Part shown: piece after piece, positions 51,830 to 61,739 of the stretch
Position numbering within the stretch: position 1 is the stretch's first letter
How the letters are laid out: each line of letters begins with the position of its first letter
NCBI RefSeq assembly: GCF_900176465.1
Contig: NZ_FWXR01000022.1
Span: forward strand, 1 to 64,000
Length of the DNA stretch: 64,000 nucleotides
Direction of reading: 5' to 3'
Source: Fulvimarina manganoxydans
GTDB lineage: Bacteria > Pseudomonadota > Alphaproteobacteria > Rhizobiales > Rhizobiaceae
The notes under the pieces: model-generated
Databases searched by the model: none
What the model saw: only the letters and a program-made list of their open reading frames with translations
Told to the model about the DNA's origin: nothing
Made by a program: the position numbers and the translations under genes

Positions 51830-53185
51830 TCAGCTCGCAAAGCGCCCGGCGCTGGGCAGCGTGCGCATCAAGAACCAGTAGGAGAGACCGGCCGGAACGA
51901 GGCTGGCATACCAGGACATGCCCGAGAAGATCAGCGCCACGACGACGCCGATCGCCATCGCGATCACCGCAGCCCAGTTGACGCCCTGATAAGGGCCGTT
52001 CTCGTCATAGAGCTTGTCGAGATCGAGTGTCTGCCGGCGAAGGACGAAATAGTCCACCACAAGGATCGCGAAGATCGGCCCGAGAAAGGCCGAATAGGTC
52101 TGGATGAAGAGGTTCAGCCCGGCCGCGGACTCGTCCTTCACCAGCTCCCAGGGGAAAGTCGCGAAGGCGAGAAGGCCGACAAGGACGGCCGAGGTGCGGA
52201 ATTTCAGCTTGAAGACATCCATCAGCGCGTAGGCCGGCGGGACTACATTATTGAGGATGTTGGTCGTCACCTGGGCAAAGGCGATAAAGAGCAGGGTGAC
52301 GACGAGCAGGAGCTTGTTGTCGACGGCGCTGGCGAAGACCTTGATGGGATCGACCTCGCCTGTCGCGCCCGAGACCATGAGGCCGATCAGACCCATGAAC
52401 AGCGTCGCCGGCAGGATCGAATTGGCATAGATCGCGACCTGACCGAGCGGCCCGACACTCTTGCGAAGCTCGCGCGAATAGTCCGACACGTTCAGCATCA
52501 TCGTGCTGTAGATGCCGAGAAACAGCATCGTCGCGCCCCAGAAGGGCGCACCCCAGGTGCCTTCGACATTGACGAGGTTCGTCGAGATCTCGTCGCCATA
52601 TTTCCCGATGACGCTGAAGAACATATAGACGAGCGCGCCGATGATGAAGATCGAGCCGATATTCTCCAACCACTTGATTCCGTGGAAACCGAGCACGGAG
52701 AGGCCGATCTGCAGGAATTGGAAGCCGACGAAGAAGACGACCATGTTGTCATAACCGAACAGCGTCGCCGAGACGAGGTTCAGCGCGCCGGCTCCGATCC
52801 AGCTCTGAAAGCCGAACCAGACGATTGCCGGTACGGAACGCACCAGCGCCGGAATTCGGCTGCCCGTAAAGCCGAAGGCCGAGCGCGCCTGGACCATGAA
52901 GGGGATGCCGTATTTATGGCCGGCCTGGCCATTGATCATCAAGGCGAGGCCGATGACCAGGCAGCCTATGGCGATGGCGAGCACGGTCTGAAAGAGGTTC
53001 AGCGTGCCGACCAGCCCCGAGCCGACGGTAAAGGTGCCGATCGAGACGCAGCCACCAAGCCAGGCAAAGAGATAGGACCAGGGGTCCATGATCCGCGTTG
53101 TCTGGGGCGCAAGGCTTTCCTCGCCAATCGCCTTTTCATTCAGCGGTTCGACGCCGGGCGCTCCGGTTTCGTTTATCGTGCTCAT
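51830..53185 (-). CDS. NCS1-family nucleobase/hydantoin/allantoin permease
   Basis: 451 residues from the ATG at 53185 with GGGAGGAG upstream. About twelve membrane helices. Family motifs: DPWSYLFAWLGGCVSIGTFTVGSGLVGTLN near the N-terminus (sodium and substrate site), YGIPFMVQARSAFGFTGSRIPALVRSVPAIVWFGFQSWIGAGAL, and DYFVLRR toward the end. Sodium-coupled uptake of hydantoin, allantoin or pyrimidine. Downstream of the racemase with 46 bases between, one operon. Confidence 0.9.
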   Translation of the reverse strand: MSTINETGAPGVEPLNEKAIGEESLAPQTTRIMDPWSYLFAWLGGCVSIGTFTVGSGLVGTLNLFQTVLAIAIGCLVIGLALMINGQAGHKYGIPFMVQARSAFGFTGSRIPALVRSVPAIVWFGFQSWIGAGALNLVSATLFGYDNMVVFFVGFQFLQIGLSVLGFHGIKWLENIGSIFIIGALVYMFFSVIGKYGDEISTNLVNVEGTWGAPFWGATMLFLGIYSTMMLNVSDYSRELRKSVGPLGQVAIYANSILPATLFMGLIGLMVSGATGEVDPIKVFASAVDNKLLLVVTLLFIAFAQVTTNILNNVVPPAYALMDVFKLKFRTSAVLVGLLAFATFPWELVKDESAAGLNLFIQTYSAFLGPIFAILVVDYFVLRRQTLDLDKLYDENGPYQGVNWAAVIAMAIGVVVALIFSGMSWYASLVPAGLSYWFLMRTLPSAGRFAS

Positions 53186-53231
53186 TGTCCGCTCTCCTCC
53201 CAATTCATTTTTCATTCTCCTCCCGGTTCCA

Positions 53232-53930
53232 TCACATGATCGGCTCCGCATAGGCGCCGACCTTGCTCGTCTTCAGGCCACAGACGACGAGCGCCTCGAC
53301 CATCCGCGTCGCCACCGTCACGCCGTCGATGACCGGCACGCCCGTCTCCTGAGTGAGCCATTCGGTGAGATCGGCCATGCCCGCACAGCCGAGAACCACG
53401 GCCTCGCAGCGATCCTCCTCGACCGCGCGCAAGATCTCGGCCCGCACCTTCTCGCGGGCACCCGACCCCTCTTCCTCCAAGGCAAGGACGGGGATCGCCG
53501 CCGAGCGGACACGCCGACAGCGATGGGACAGGCCATAGCCGTGAACGAGATGCTCGATGACCGGCACGGAGCGCGGCAGCGTGGTGACGACCGAAAAGGA
53601 GGTGGAGATCATGCTGGCGGCAGTCACCGCCGCTTCGCAAATGCCGAGCACCGGCCCGGAAAAGACCTCCCGACAGGCGCCGATGCCCGGATCGTCGAAA
53701 CAGGCAACGACGACCCCGTCCAGGCTGTCCGCCTCGGCCTGTCTCAGGCGGGCGATCAGGCCGGGCACCGACATGGCCTCGTCGTGATGGCCTTGGATGC
53801 TCGGCGGTGCAGGCGGCTCGCCCGTTGCCGCGACGATCGTCGTGCCCTGGCTCGCCACGCGGCGCGCGCTCTCGACGATCTTGTCCGTCATCGACGCCGT
53901 CGAATTCGGATTCATGACCAGAATCTTCAT
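53232..53930 (-). CDS. Asp/Glu/hydantoin-type racemase (allantoin/hydantoin racemase)
   Basis: 232 residues from the ATG at 53930. ILVMNPNSTASMTDKIVESA at the N-terminus and the two catalytic cysteines Cys77 (VVACFDDPG) and Cys182 (LGCAGMADL) match hydantoin/allantoin racemases (HyuE/HpxA). Converts enantiomers of 5-substituted hydantoins or allantoin. No hydantoinase or allantoinase gene lies in this window. Confidence 0.88.
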   Translation of the reverse strand: MKILVMNPNSTASMTDKIVESARRVASQGTTIVAATGEPPAPPSIQGHHDEAMSVPGLIARLRQAEADSLDGVVVACFDDPGIGACREVFSGPVLGICEAAVTAASMISTSFSVVTTLPRSVPVIEHLVHGYGLSHRCRRVRSAAIPVLALEEEGSGAREKVRAEILRAVEEDRCEAVVLGCAGMADLTEWLTQETGVPVIDGVTVATRMVEALVVCGLKTSKVGAYAEPIM

Positions 53931-53953
53931 GGCTTCTCCCTTGTCGCCAAAGA

Positions 53954-53963
53954 TTGTCGACAA
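53954..53963. promoter_or_regulatory. Candidate GntR operator
   Basis: TTGTCGACAA is a perfect palindrome 24 bases before the racemase start and 77 bases before the divergent GntR gene, so it could control both. Confidence 0.45.
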
Positions 53964-54039
53964 AATTTGTTAGCACGTTTCTGTGTGTTTGTCAGCAAGG
54001 CGTTGCGAGGTCCGATGATGATCGGCTAGAGCTTCGAGT

Positions 54040-54759
54040 ATGAGCGAGAATATCCCTGCCGATCAGAGCATTGACGCTGCGCGCGTTCCCGAGGATGCGA
54101 TCACGGCATCCATCCTCGCCGCCGTTGCAGAGCATCGCCTGCCGGCTGGCACCAAGCTCGGCGAACAGGCGCTGAGCGATCTGTTCGCGTGTCATCGCTC
54201 CAATGTTCGGCGCGCGCTGACGAGCCTTGCGGCGCAGCATGTCATCGAGCTTCAGCCCAATCGTGGCGCCTTCGTCGCCACACCGTCGCCGGAGGAATCC
54301 CGCGAGGTCTTCGAGGCCCGGCGCACGATCGAACGCACGCTTGCGCGGTTGGCGATCAAGCGGGCGCGCCCCGAGGATATCGCCGAAATGCGCCGGTTGA
54401 CCGTTCAGGAAGCCGAGGCGCGAGCCAGGAGCGACAAGCCGGCCGAACTGCGTTTGTCGCGCGCCTTTCACATGCAGCTTTCGGTGATTGCCGGAAATAG
54501 TGTCCTGAGACAGTTCCTGACGGAACTGACCCTCCGGACGACCCTCATTCTCGGGCTTTACGGCGATCGCGGATCATCTTCCTGCGCGAAAGACGAACAT
54601 GGTCCGATCGTGGATGCGCTCGAGGCGCGCGACGAAGCGCGTCTCGTCGCCCTGATCGACGAGCATCTGGCGCATTTGGAAGCCGGGCTCGACTTCGACT
54701 GCCCGGCGAACCGCGCAATGACCCTGGCCGAGCAGCTGATCCCGCAACGACCACTTTGA
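54040..54759 (+). CDS. GntR/FCD-family regulator of the racemase-permease operon
   Basis: 239 residues. HTH: ITASILAAVAEHRLPAGTKLGEQALSDLFACHRSNVRRALTSLAAQHVIELQPNRGAFV. FCD domain: SRAFHMQLSVIAGN and EHGPIVDALEARD with EHLAHLEAGL. Divergent from the racemase gene by 109 bases, as for PucR/GntR regulators of purine or hydantoin catabolism. Confidence 0.87.
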   Translation: MSENIPADQSIDAARVPEDAITASILAAVAEHRLPAGTKLGEQALSDLFACHRSNVRRALTSLAAQHVIELQPNRGAFVATPSPEESREVFEARRTIERTLARLAIKRARPEDIAEMRRLTVQEAEARARSDKPAELRLSRAFHMQLSVIAGNSVLRQFLTELTLRTTLILGLYGDRGSSSCAKDEHGPIVDALEARDEARLVALIDEHLAHLEAGLDFDCPANRAMTLAEQLIPQRPL

Positions 54760-55496
54760 ACGAAAGCCGTCGCGCCAGGATTATGCGGCGGCCAAGCCGT
54801 TTCCCGTTGCATCTTGGGGCGGCATAGGGATCTCAAACGGTCGGACGACCGAGATTCCCGGCTCCACTCTCCGCTCGGAAAGTCGCGACCACCGGCCAAT
54901 CCCGTTCACGGGCTCTGCGGCCGAACTTCCGGCCGCCCACCTCTGCCCTGTTTCAATCGCCCGAAGGCAAGACCCCGAAGGCAAGCCCCCCGAGACAGCC
55001 CGAACGGGCGCTCCAGATCACTTCACGTCTGACGGAATGAAATACGCCCCTCATGACGGGAGCGAGGCATCTCGTCGTGAGCCTTGCCAATTGCGCCTTG
55101 AAAATTGAGCCTCGCCTCGCCGTGCTGCGCAAGATGCGGCCAGTCCCGGATCGGACGATCGGCAAGAACGGAAGGTGTGACACATCGCGCCGATTGGCAA
55201 TCTTCTCCAATGGCTAAGCCACGGTTTTCACGGTCGAGATCGCGGCGGCCTACAACTGGCGGCTGGGAAGGGAGTCAATACGGTCGAACTTATCCGCATC
55301 GCTGATTTTCTCACTTTGCAGGATAAATTCCCGTCTTCCCTGAACAAGCCCGAAGAGCCATCCCGAACCGTGTCGGCGCGCTCACCGCTTCCATTCTGAG
55401 GCTTGACCTTTGCCAATCTTGAGGTACGCTAATCAATAGAACTCACCGACGCGTTCCCGCGAGGAGGCGGGCGCCGGCGACACGGAGGACATCCCC
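54760..55496. other. Intergenic region, no gene supported
   Basis: 737 bases between the GntR gene and the sugar-binding-protein gene. Short frames on both strands show no coding character. The promoter of the downstream operon must lie in its last ~150 bases, where AT-rich sequence (55380-55440) occurs. Confidence 0.4.
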
Positions 55497-56756
55497 ATGA
55501 AGCGAAGCCTGGCTCTCGCCGCGCTTTTCGGCGCGCTCAGCGCAACGAGCGCTTTTGCGCAGACCGAGATCAACATTCTCCGGGCAGCGACCAGCCCCGA
55601 GCAGGAGGCCTATTACGAGGGCATCGCCAAGGCCTATGAGGCCGAGCATGACGGGGTGACCATCACCTTCGAATATGTCGCGAACGAAGCCTATAAGGCC
55701 AAGCTCCCGACGCTGCTCCAATCCGATGCCCGGCCCGACATCTTTTACAGCTGGGGCGGCCAGACGCTTCTGGAGCAGGCGAAAGCCGGCTTCACCCAGC
55801 CGATCGGCGAGATGCTGCCGCAAGAGTTTCTTCAGACGATCCCCGAGGCAGGCCTCAACGCCTATACGGTGGACGGCAAGCTCTATGGCCTGCCGCTCTA
55901 TGCGACCGAGGTGGTCGTCTGGGTGAACACCGAGCTGACAAAGAAGGCCGGCGTCGACCATACGGCGATCAAGACCTGGGACGACTTTCTCTCGGCGGTA
56001 AAGACGCTGAAAGAGGCGGGCGTGACGCCGATCATCGCCGGCGGTCAGGACAAATGGCCCCTGCATTTTTATTGGAGCTATCTGGCGGTGCGTGAAGGCG
56101 GCCCCGATGTCGTCACCAACGCCATGGCCGGTGAAAGCGGCGGCTTCGAGAACGAGGCTTTTGTCGAGGCGGGCAAGGATTTTCAAGAGCTGATCGAGCT
56201 CGAGCCGTTCCAGGCGGGCTTCATGGGCACGACCTATGAGACCGCAAGCGGCATGTTCGCCGACGGCGCTGGCGCCTTCCACGTCATGGGCGACTGGGAC
56301 TATCTGCCGATGCGCGAGCGCTCCACCAGCGGCGAAGGCCTGCCCGATTCCCAACTCGCCATCATGACCTTCCCTGTGGTGTCCGATCCGGTCTCCGAAG
56401 GCGGTGATCAGGCGACGCTCGGCGGGATCAATGGCTGGGCCGTGTCGAGCTCCGCCGAGCCGGAAGCCGTCGACTTCCTCGCCTTCATGCTGAGTGAGGA
56501 GCATCAGAAGGAGGCTGCCCGCCAGCAGCTCTTCATCCCGATCGTCAAAGGAGCGGGTGAAGCACTGGAAAATCCCTTCTTCCGGGAGGTCAGCCAGCAT
56601 ATCGAGGCGAGCAGCTACCACCAGATCTTCCTCGACCAGTTCCTCGGCGCCTCGGTCGGGGCGACGGTCAACGACATCTCGGCCGATCTGGCGCAAGGGG
56701 CGGTGAGCCCGGAGGATGCGGCGGCACAGGTCCAGGAAGCCTGGGATTTCCGCTAA
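55497..56756 (+). CDS. ABC transporter sugar-binding protein (SBP family 1)
   Basis: 419 residues. Signal peptide ends TSAFA-QTE. Family 1 features: INILRAATSPEQEAYYEGIAKAYEAEHDGVTITFEYVANEAYKAKLPTLLQSDARPDIFYSWGGQTLLEQ, YGLPLYATEVVVWVNTEL and GGINGWAVSSSAEPEAVDFLAFML. Ligand probably an oligosaccharide, given the GH43 enzyme. Separated from its permease genes by 594 bases that contain a family B repeat. Confidence 0.92.
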   Translation: MKRSLALAALFGALSATSAFAQTEINILRAATSPEQEAYYEGIAKAYEAEHDGVTITFEYVANEAYKAKLPTLLQSDARPDIFYSWGGQTLLEQAKAGFTQPIGEMLPQEFLQTIPEAGLNAYTVDGKLYGLPLYATEVVVWVNTELTKKAGVDHTAIKTWDDFLSAVKTLKEAGVTPIIAGGQDKWPLHFYWSYLAVREGGPDVVTNAMAGESGGFENEAFVEAGKDFQELIELEPFQAGFMGTTYETASGMFADGAGAFHVMGDWDYLPMRERSTSGEGLPDSQLAIMTFPVVSDPVSEGGDQATLGGINGWAVSSSAEPEAVDFLAFMLSEEHQKEAARQQLFIPIVKGAGEALENPFFREVSQHIEASSYHQIFLDQFLGASVGATVNDISADLAQGAVSPEDAAAQVQEAWDFR

Positions 56757-56954
56757 GTCGAAGGGTGGCTTGGATCGGCATCTGCCGGTTCGGGCCGCCT
56801 CCTTCGGCAGCTCCTTTAGGCAAGGAGGCGAAACGGGGCGGCATCGGCCCGCTAGCGATGGACGCATCCATCATCGCGGCCGGGACGGGGCGTGAGGCTC
56901 GAAAGCTCTGGATGCGCGGCGACTGAGGCACGGTGGCCGGGGCACAGCCCTCCG

Positions 56955-57108
56955 CGCATCGTCATTCTGGGGCCCCGTCCCGAGAATTGAGGCTTTGGTC
57001 CTGGCGACTGCGTCTTGAAGGCGGCTTCGTCGAGGACGTCGGAGACATCGAACGTTGTTCCGGATTTTCGGCACTGTGGCCGAGAATGACGAAGTTTCGA
57101 TGCTCGCT
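56955..57108. repeat. 154-bp hairpin-ended intergenic element, family B copy 2 (inverted)
   Basis: Its reverse complement aligns with 6646-6800 over the full length: left CGCATCGTCATTCT and right GAATGACGAAGTTTCGATGC match the two outer ends of copy 1. The internal hairpins (CGGCACTGTGGCCG region at the right) are partly conserved, the centre diverges. It lies between the sugar-binding-protein gene and the permease genes of one transporter. Confidence 0.7.
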
Positions 57109-57350
57109 TCCCGTTTCGTCCGAACTTCCGGTGCCGACGAGATAGAGGCCTGAAGGCGACGACCAGTTGGCTAAGCCGACGGCCAAACGACTGCCCCCTA
57201 AGAGAACAGGCCCCTTCGCCCTCGCCGAACACAAAAGACCGAGCAAAGCGGCGGACCTTACGCGCGGCCCGCTCGTTCGTTCCGCCGGACGGTTCGCCGA
57301 CCGCTGCAAGGCCAACCGCTAGACCCATTCACCAAACGGGAGGGCCCTCA

Positions 57351-58283
57351 ATGGCCAGCCTCGACGCGGCGCGTTCAAGCGAGCCGCTCTCCCTTCGCCT
57401 CAGGCGCGGGCTCGGCAACGGCCGCGTGACCGCCGTCCTGATCCTTCTGCCGCCGGCGCTGATCCTTTTCACGCTCTTCGTCATCCTGCCTCTATCGGAA
57501 TCGGGCTATTACGCCTTCTTCAACTGGAACGGCTACGGCTCGCCGACCGACTATGTCGGGGTGGAGAATTTCGAGCGCATTGTCGGCCATTCGATCTTCC
57601 AGACCGCGGTCGGCAACACGCTGAAGATTGTCCTGATCTCGCTCTTCATCCAGATGCCGCTGGCGCTCGTGCTAGCGCTTCTGATCTATCGCAAGACGCC
57701 GACCAACGCCGTCTTCCGGCTGATCTTCTTCGTCCCCTATATTCTTGCCGAGGTCGCGGCCGGTCTCATCTGGAGCTTCGTCTTCGACGGCAATTACGGG
57801 GTTTCGGCCTCGATCGCGGCCGCCATCGGCAGCGAGCCCTATTTCCTTCTCGCCGATCGGGACTGGGCCTTCGTCGCGGTCATGACCGTCATCGTCTGGA
57901 AGTATTTCGGCTTCCATATGATGATCTATATCGCCGCCCTGCAGGGCGTGCCCGAAGACCTCATCGAGGCGGCGCGCATCGAGGGGGCGAGCCGCACCCA
58001 GATCGTGCGTTATGTCCAGGTGCCGCAGATCAAGCCGGCCCTCATCGTCAGCGCCTTCTTCGCGATCATCGGCGCCCTGCAGGTCTTCGACATCATCATT
58101 CCGCTCACCAATGGCGGACCGTCGAACCAGACCCACACCATCGTCACCTATCTCTACACCTTCGGCCTGACACGCCTGAATATCGGCTTCGGCAGCGCCG
58201 TCGGCGTCATCCTCTTCATCGCCGCCGTCACCGTCGCGGTCTTCTATCAGCGCTTCTTCATGAAACGGGGGGCCGTCGCATGA
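57351..58283 (+). CDS. Sugar ABC transporter permease (MalF/UgpA-like)
   Basis: 310 residues, six membrane helices, with the EAA loop EDLIEAARIEGASRTQIVRYVQVPQIKPAL. The long N-terminal cytoplasmic stretch is short compared with MalF. GGGAGGG precedes the ATG. Its stop overlaps the next permease start (ATGA at 58280). Confidence 0.92.
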   Translation: MASLDAARSSEPLSLRLRRGLGNGRVTAVLILLPPALILFTLFVILPLSESGYYAFFNWNGYGSPTDYVGVENFERIVGHSIFQTAVGNTLKIVLISLFIQMPLALVLALLIYRKTPTNAVFRLIFFVPYILAEVAAGLIWSFVFDGNYGVSASIAAAIGSEPYFLLADRDWAFVAVMTVIVWKYFGFHMMIYIAALQGVPEDLIEAARIEGASRTQIVRYVQVPQIKPALIVSAFFAIIGALQVFDIIIPLTNGGPSNQTHTIVTYLYTFGLTRLNIGFGSAVGVILFIAAVTVAVFYQRFFMKRGAVA

Positions 58284-59110
58284 GCCGCGCCCAGCTTATC
58301 CGCAACATCGCGAGGGTCGCCTTTCTCTGCCTCGTCGCGAGCTTCGTTCTCGCGCCGATGCTCGCGACCGTCCTCGGCGGCTTCAAGACCAATGCCGAGA
58401 TCCGCACGGGGGCGCTTGCCCTGCCCGAGACGTGGAACCTCGAATTCTACGCCTCGATCGCCGAGGATCCGATGTTCTGGCGCTATCTCCTGAACTCGCT
58501 CCTCATCTCGATCGGCTGCGTCCTTCTCACCCTCTTCGTCGGGGCGGCCGCCGCTTACGTCTTTGCGCAGATCCGCTTCTTCGGCTCGCGGATGCTGTTT
58601 TCCTATCTTCTCCTCGGCCTGATGTTTCCCTTCGCGACGGCGATCCTGCCGCTCTTCATCAAGGTCCGTGATCTCGGCCTTCTTGACACCTACTGGGCCG
58701 TCATCCTGCCGCAGACCGCCTTCGGCCTGTCGCTCGCGATCCTCCTTTTCCGCACCTTCTTCGAGCAGCTGCCGAAGGATTTGTTCGAGGCCGCCTATCT
58801 CGATGGCTGCGGCTATGTGCGGTTCTTCTTCCGCTTCACCCTGCCCCTCTCGACGCCGATCCTAGCGACCGTCGGGGTCTTCGTCTTCGTCCAGAGCTGG
58901 AACAACTTTCTCCTGCCTCTGGTCGTCCTCAATTCGCGCGAGGCCTTCACCTGGCCGCTCGGCATGATGCAGTTCCGGGGCGAATACGTCACCCAATGGA
59001 ACCGGACGCTCGCCTTCGTGACGCTGAGCATCCTGCCGGCCATCGTCTTCTTCCTCGCCGCCCAGAAATACATCGTCGCCGGCCTGACCGGTGGCGCCGT
59101 CAAGGGATGA
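58280..59110 (+). CDS. Sugar ABC transporter permease (MalG/UgpE-like)
   Basis: 276 residues, six membrane helices. EAA loop KDLFEAAYLDGCGYVRFFFRFTLPLSTPIL and the terminal VAGLTGGAVKG are typical of MalG-type subunits. Overlaps the preceding permease and the following GH43 gene by four bases each, so all are translationally coupled. Confidence 0.92.
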   Translation: MSRAQLIRNIARVAFLCLVASFVLAPMLATVLGGFKTNAEIRTGALALPETWNLEFYASIAEDPMFWRYLLNSLLISIGCVLLTLFVGAAAAYVFAQIRFFGSRMLFSYLLLGLMFPFATAILPLFIKVRDLGLLDTYWAVILPQTAFGLSLAILLFRTFFEQLPKDLFEAAYLDGCGYVRFFFRFTLPLSTPILATVGVFVFVQSWNNFLLPLVVLNSREAFTWPLGMMQFRGEYVTQWNRTLAFVTLSILPAIVFFLAAQKYIVAGLTGGAVKG

Positions 59111-60729
59111 CCACCGCCACAATGACCATGATCCAGAACCCGATCCTGCCCGGCTTCAACCCCGATCCCTCGATCGTCCGGGTGGGTGAGGACTATTTCA
59201 TCGCGACCTCCACCTTCGAATGGTATCCGGGCGTCCAGATCCATCATTCCCGCGATCTCGAGAACTGGCGCCTCGTCAAACGCCCGCTCGATCGCGCCAG
59301 CCAGCTCGACATGCGCGGCGATCCGGATTCGGGCGGCGTCTGGGCGCCGTGCCTCACCCATTCCGACGGCCTGTTCTGGCTGATCTATACGGATGTGAAA
59401 CGGCGTGACGGGGGGTTCAAGGACACCCACAACTATCTGGTGACCGCCCCTTCCATCGAAGGGCCCTGGTCCGATCCCGTCTATCTCAACTCGTCCGGCT
59501 TCGACCCCTCGCTGTTTCACGACGAGGACGGCCGCAAATGGCTGGTCAATATGATCTGGGACCACAACCATGTGGCGCCGGGCGACCGCTTCGTCGGCAT
59601 CGCGATGCAGGAATATGACCCCAAGGCCGAGCGTCTGACCGGGCCGATCCGCAACATCTATCGCGGCACGCCCTCCAAATTCACCGAAGGTCCGCATCTG
59701 TATCGCCGCGACGGCTGGTACTGGCTCTTAACGGCGGAAGGCGGCACCGGCTACGACCACGCCGTCACCATCGCCCGCTCCAAGAGGCTCGAAGGGCCTT
59801 ACGAGACCGATCCGCGCCAGCATGTGCTGACGGCGAAGGGAACCGAAGGCACGCTCCAGCGCGCCGGCCATGCGGACATCGTCGAGACGGCCGATGGCGA
59901 CTTCTACATGGTCCATCTCTGCTCCCGGCCTTTGTCGCTCACCGACAATCGCCGCTCGCCGCTCGGCCGCGAAACGGCGATCCAGAAGCTCGAATGGCCG
60001 GCCGGCGAGTTTCCGCGTCTCGCCCATGGCGGAACGGCCCCGGCCGATCGGGTGGAGGCGCCCAAGCTTGCCGAACATCGCTTCGACCCGCCGCCTGCAC
60101 GCACCGATTTTGCCTCCCCTGACCTGCCCCTCGCCTTCCAATGGCTGCGCACGCCGGAGCCGGGCCGGCTCTTCTCCCTCACCGAGCGACAAGGCGCCTT
60201 GCGGCTGTTCGGGCGCGAAAGCCCCGGCTCGGCCTTCGAACATGCGCTGATTGCCCGGCGACAGACCGACTTCGCCTTCGCCGCCGAGACGCAAACCGAT
60301 GTGGAACCGGGGGACTATCAGCAGCTCGCCGGGCTGATCTCCTGGTATGGCCGCGACAAGTTCCACTATCTGGCGGTCTCCGCCGACGAGGCCGGCAACC
60401 GGCTTTTGACGGTCTATAGCTGCGCCGGCGATTTCCCCCTCGCGCGGCTCACCTTTCCGCTGGAAAGCCCGATCGCGCTGCCTCCTACGGGCGTCGTCCG
60501 GCTCGGCTGCGACGTCGACCGGGCCGACTTGCGCTTCCGCTACGCGCTCGGCGACAGCCAGGACTGGACCACTCTTCCCATCGTTCTCGACCAATCGGCG
60601 ATCTCCGACGAGGCCGGGAGCGGCGAAGGCGCGAACTTCACCGGCGCCTTTATCGGCATGGCCGCCCATGACACCTCGGGCCGCGGCCGGCCGGCCGATT
60701 TCCTGTCATTTTCCTACGAGGCGCGCTGA
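59107..60729 (+). CDS. GH43 beta-xylosidase/arabinofuranosidase (GH43_11-type)
   Basis: 540 residues, as in Selenomonas-type beta-xylosidases. The N-terminal five-bladed propeller carries the general base Asp20 (NPILPGFNPDPSIVRV), the pKa modulator Asp133 (SSGFDPSLFHDEDG) and the general acid Glu194 (FTEGPHLYRRDGWYWL). The C-terminal ~200 residues form the beta-sandwich (GH43_C2). No signal peptide, so it acts on imported xylo-oligosaccharides in the cytoplasm. Starts with ATGA overlap inside the transporter operon. Confidence 0.93.
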   Translation: MTTATMTMIQNPILPGFNPDPSIVRVGEDYFIATSTFEWYPGVQIHHSRDLENWRLVKRPLDRASQLDMRGDPDSGGVWAPCLTHSDGLFWLIYTDVKRRDGGFKDTHNYLVTAPSIEGPWSDPVYLNSSGFDPSLFHDEDGRKWLVNMIWDHNHVAPGDRFVGIAMQEYDPKAERLTGPIRNIYRGTPSKFTEGPHLYRRDGWYWLLTAEGGTGYDHAVTIARSKRLEGPYETDPRQHVLTAKGTEGTLQRAGHADIVETADGDFYMVHLCSRPLSLTDNRRSPLGRETAIQKLEWPAGEFPRLAHGGTAPADRVEAPKLAEHRFDPPPARTDFASPDLPLAFQWLRTPEPGRLFSLTERQGALRLFGRESPGSAFEHALIARRQTDFAFAAETQTDVEPGDYQQLAGLISWYGRDKFHYLAVSADEAGNRLLTVYSCAGDFPLARLTFPLESPIALPPTGVVRLGCDVDRADLRFRYALGDSQDWTTLPIVLDQSAISDEAGSGEGANFTGAFIGMAAHDTSGRGRPADFLSFSYEAR

Positions 60730-61739
60730 TGGCCGATGTTCGATTGGAAGGGATCACCAAGCGCTTCGGCAGCCTGACGGTCATCCCGGACCTTCATCTG
60801 ACTGTCCCGGACGGTTCTTTCACGGTCCTGGTCGGCCCGTCCGGCTGCGGCAAGTCCACGCTTCTGCGCATCATCTCCGGTCTCGAGAACCCGTCGAGCG
60901 GACGCATTGCGATCGGCGGAAAGGACGTCACCAAGACCGAGCCGTCCCAGCGCGGCATCTCCATGGTATTTCAGTCCTATGCGCTCTATCCGCATATGAC
61001 GGTCGCCCAGAACATCGATTTCGGCCTGCGGCTCGCCAAGACGCCCACGGTCGAGCGCGAGGCGCGTGTCGCGGAAGCTGCCCGCATCCTGGCGCTGGAC
61101 GACTATCTCGACCGCAAGCCGGCGCAGCTTTCGGGCGGCCAGCGCCAGCGCGTGGCGATCGGCCGCTCGATCGTGCGCAAGCCCGAGGTCTTCCTCTTCG
61201 ACGAGCCGCTCTCCAATCTCGATGCGGCTTTGCGCACCCAGATGCGGGTGGAACTCGCCCAGCTTCATCAGTCGATCGACGCGACGATGATCTACGTCAC
61301 CCACGACCAGGTCGAGGCGATGACGCTGGCCGACCGGATCGTGGTCATGAACAAGGGGCGCATCGAGCAGGTCGGCGCGCCGATGGACCTTTATGACAGG
61401 CCGGAAACGGTCTTCGTCGCCGGCTTCATCGGCTCGCCGAAGATGAATTTCGTCAAGGGCGCGGCGATCGGGCACGAGGAGGCCGAGACCGTCGGCTTCC
61501 GGCCCGAACATGTGACGGTCTCGGACGGCGGCGAGGGCTTCGAGGCTCACACCAAGGTGGTCGAGACGCTCGGCGCCGACACCATCGCCTATGTGGAGGC
61601 CGACAGGCTCGGCGAACTGACCGTCAGGCTTCCAGGCCATATCCGCCTGAAGGCGGGCGAGACCTTAAGGCTCGCGCCGCAGGACGAATATCTTCACTTC
61701 TTCGATCAGAACGGACAGCGAATGGAGGTCTCCCGATGA
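60729..61739 (+). CDS. Sugar ABC transporter ATPase (MalK/UgpC-like)
   Basis: 336 residues. Walker A GPSGCGKST at 36-44, signature LSGGQRQR at 134-141, Walker B VFLFDEP at 154-160, and a C-terminal TOBE/regulatory domain (from VGAPMDLYDRPETVFVAGFIGSPKMNF). One-base overlap with the GH43 gene. Energises the two permeases. Confidence 0.93.
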   Translation: MADVRLEGITKRFGSLTVIPDLHLTVPDGSFTVLVGPSGCGKSTLLRIISGLENPSSGRIAIGGKDVTKTEPSQRGISMVFQSYALYPHMTVAQNIDFGLRLAKTPTVEREARVAEAARILALDDYLDRKPAQLSGGQRQRVAIGRSIVRKPEVFLFDEPLSNLDAALRTQMRVELAQLHQSIDATMIYVTHDQVEAMTLADRIVVMNKGRIEQVGAPMDLYDRPETVFVAGFIGSPKMNFVKGAAIGHEEAETVGFRPEHVTVSDGGEGFEAHTKVVETLGADTIAYVEADRLGELTVRLPGHIRLKAGETLRLAPQDEYLHFFDQNGQRMEVSR

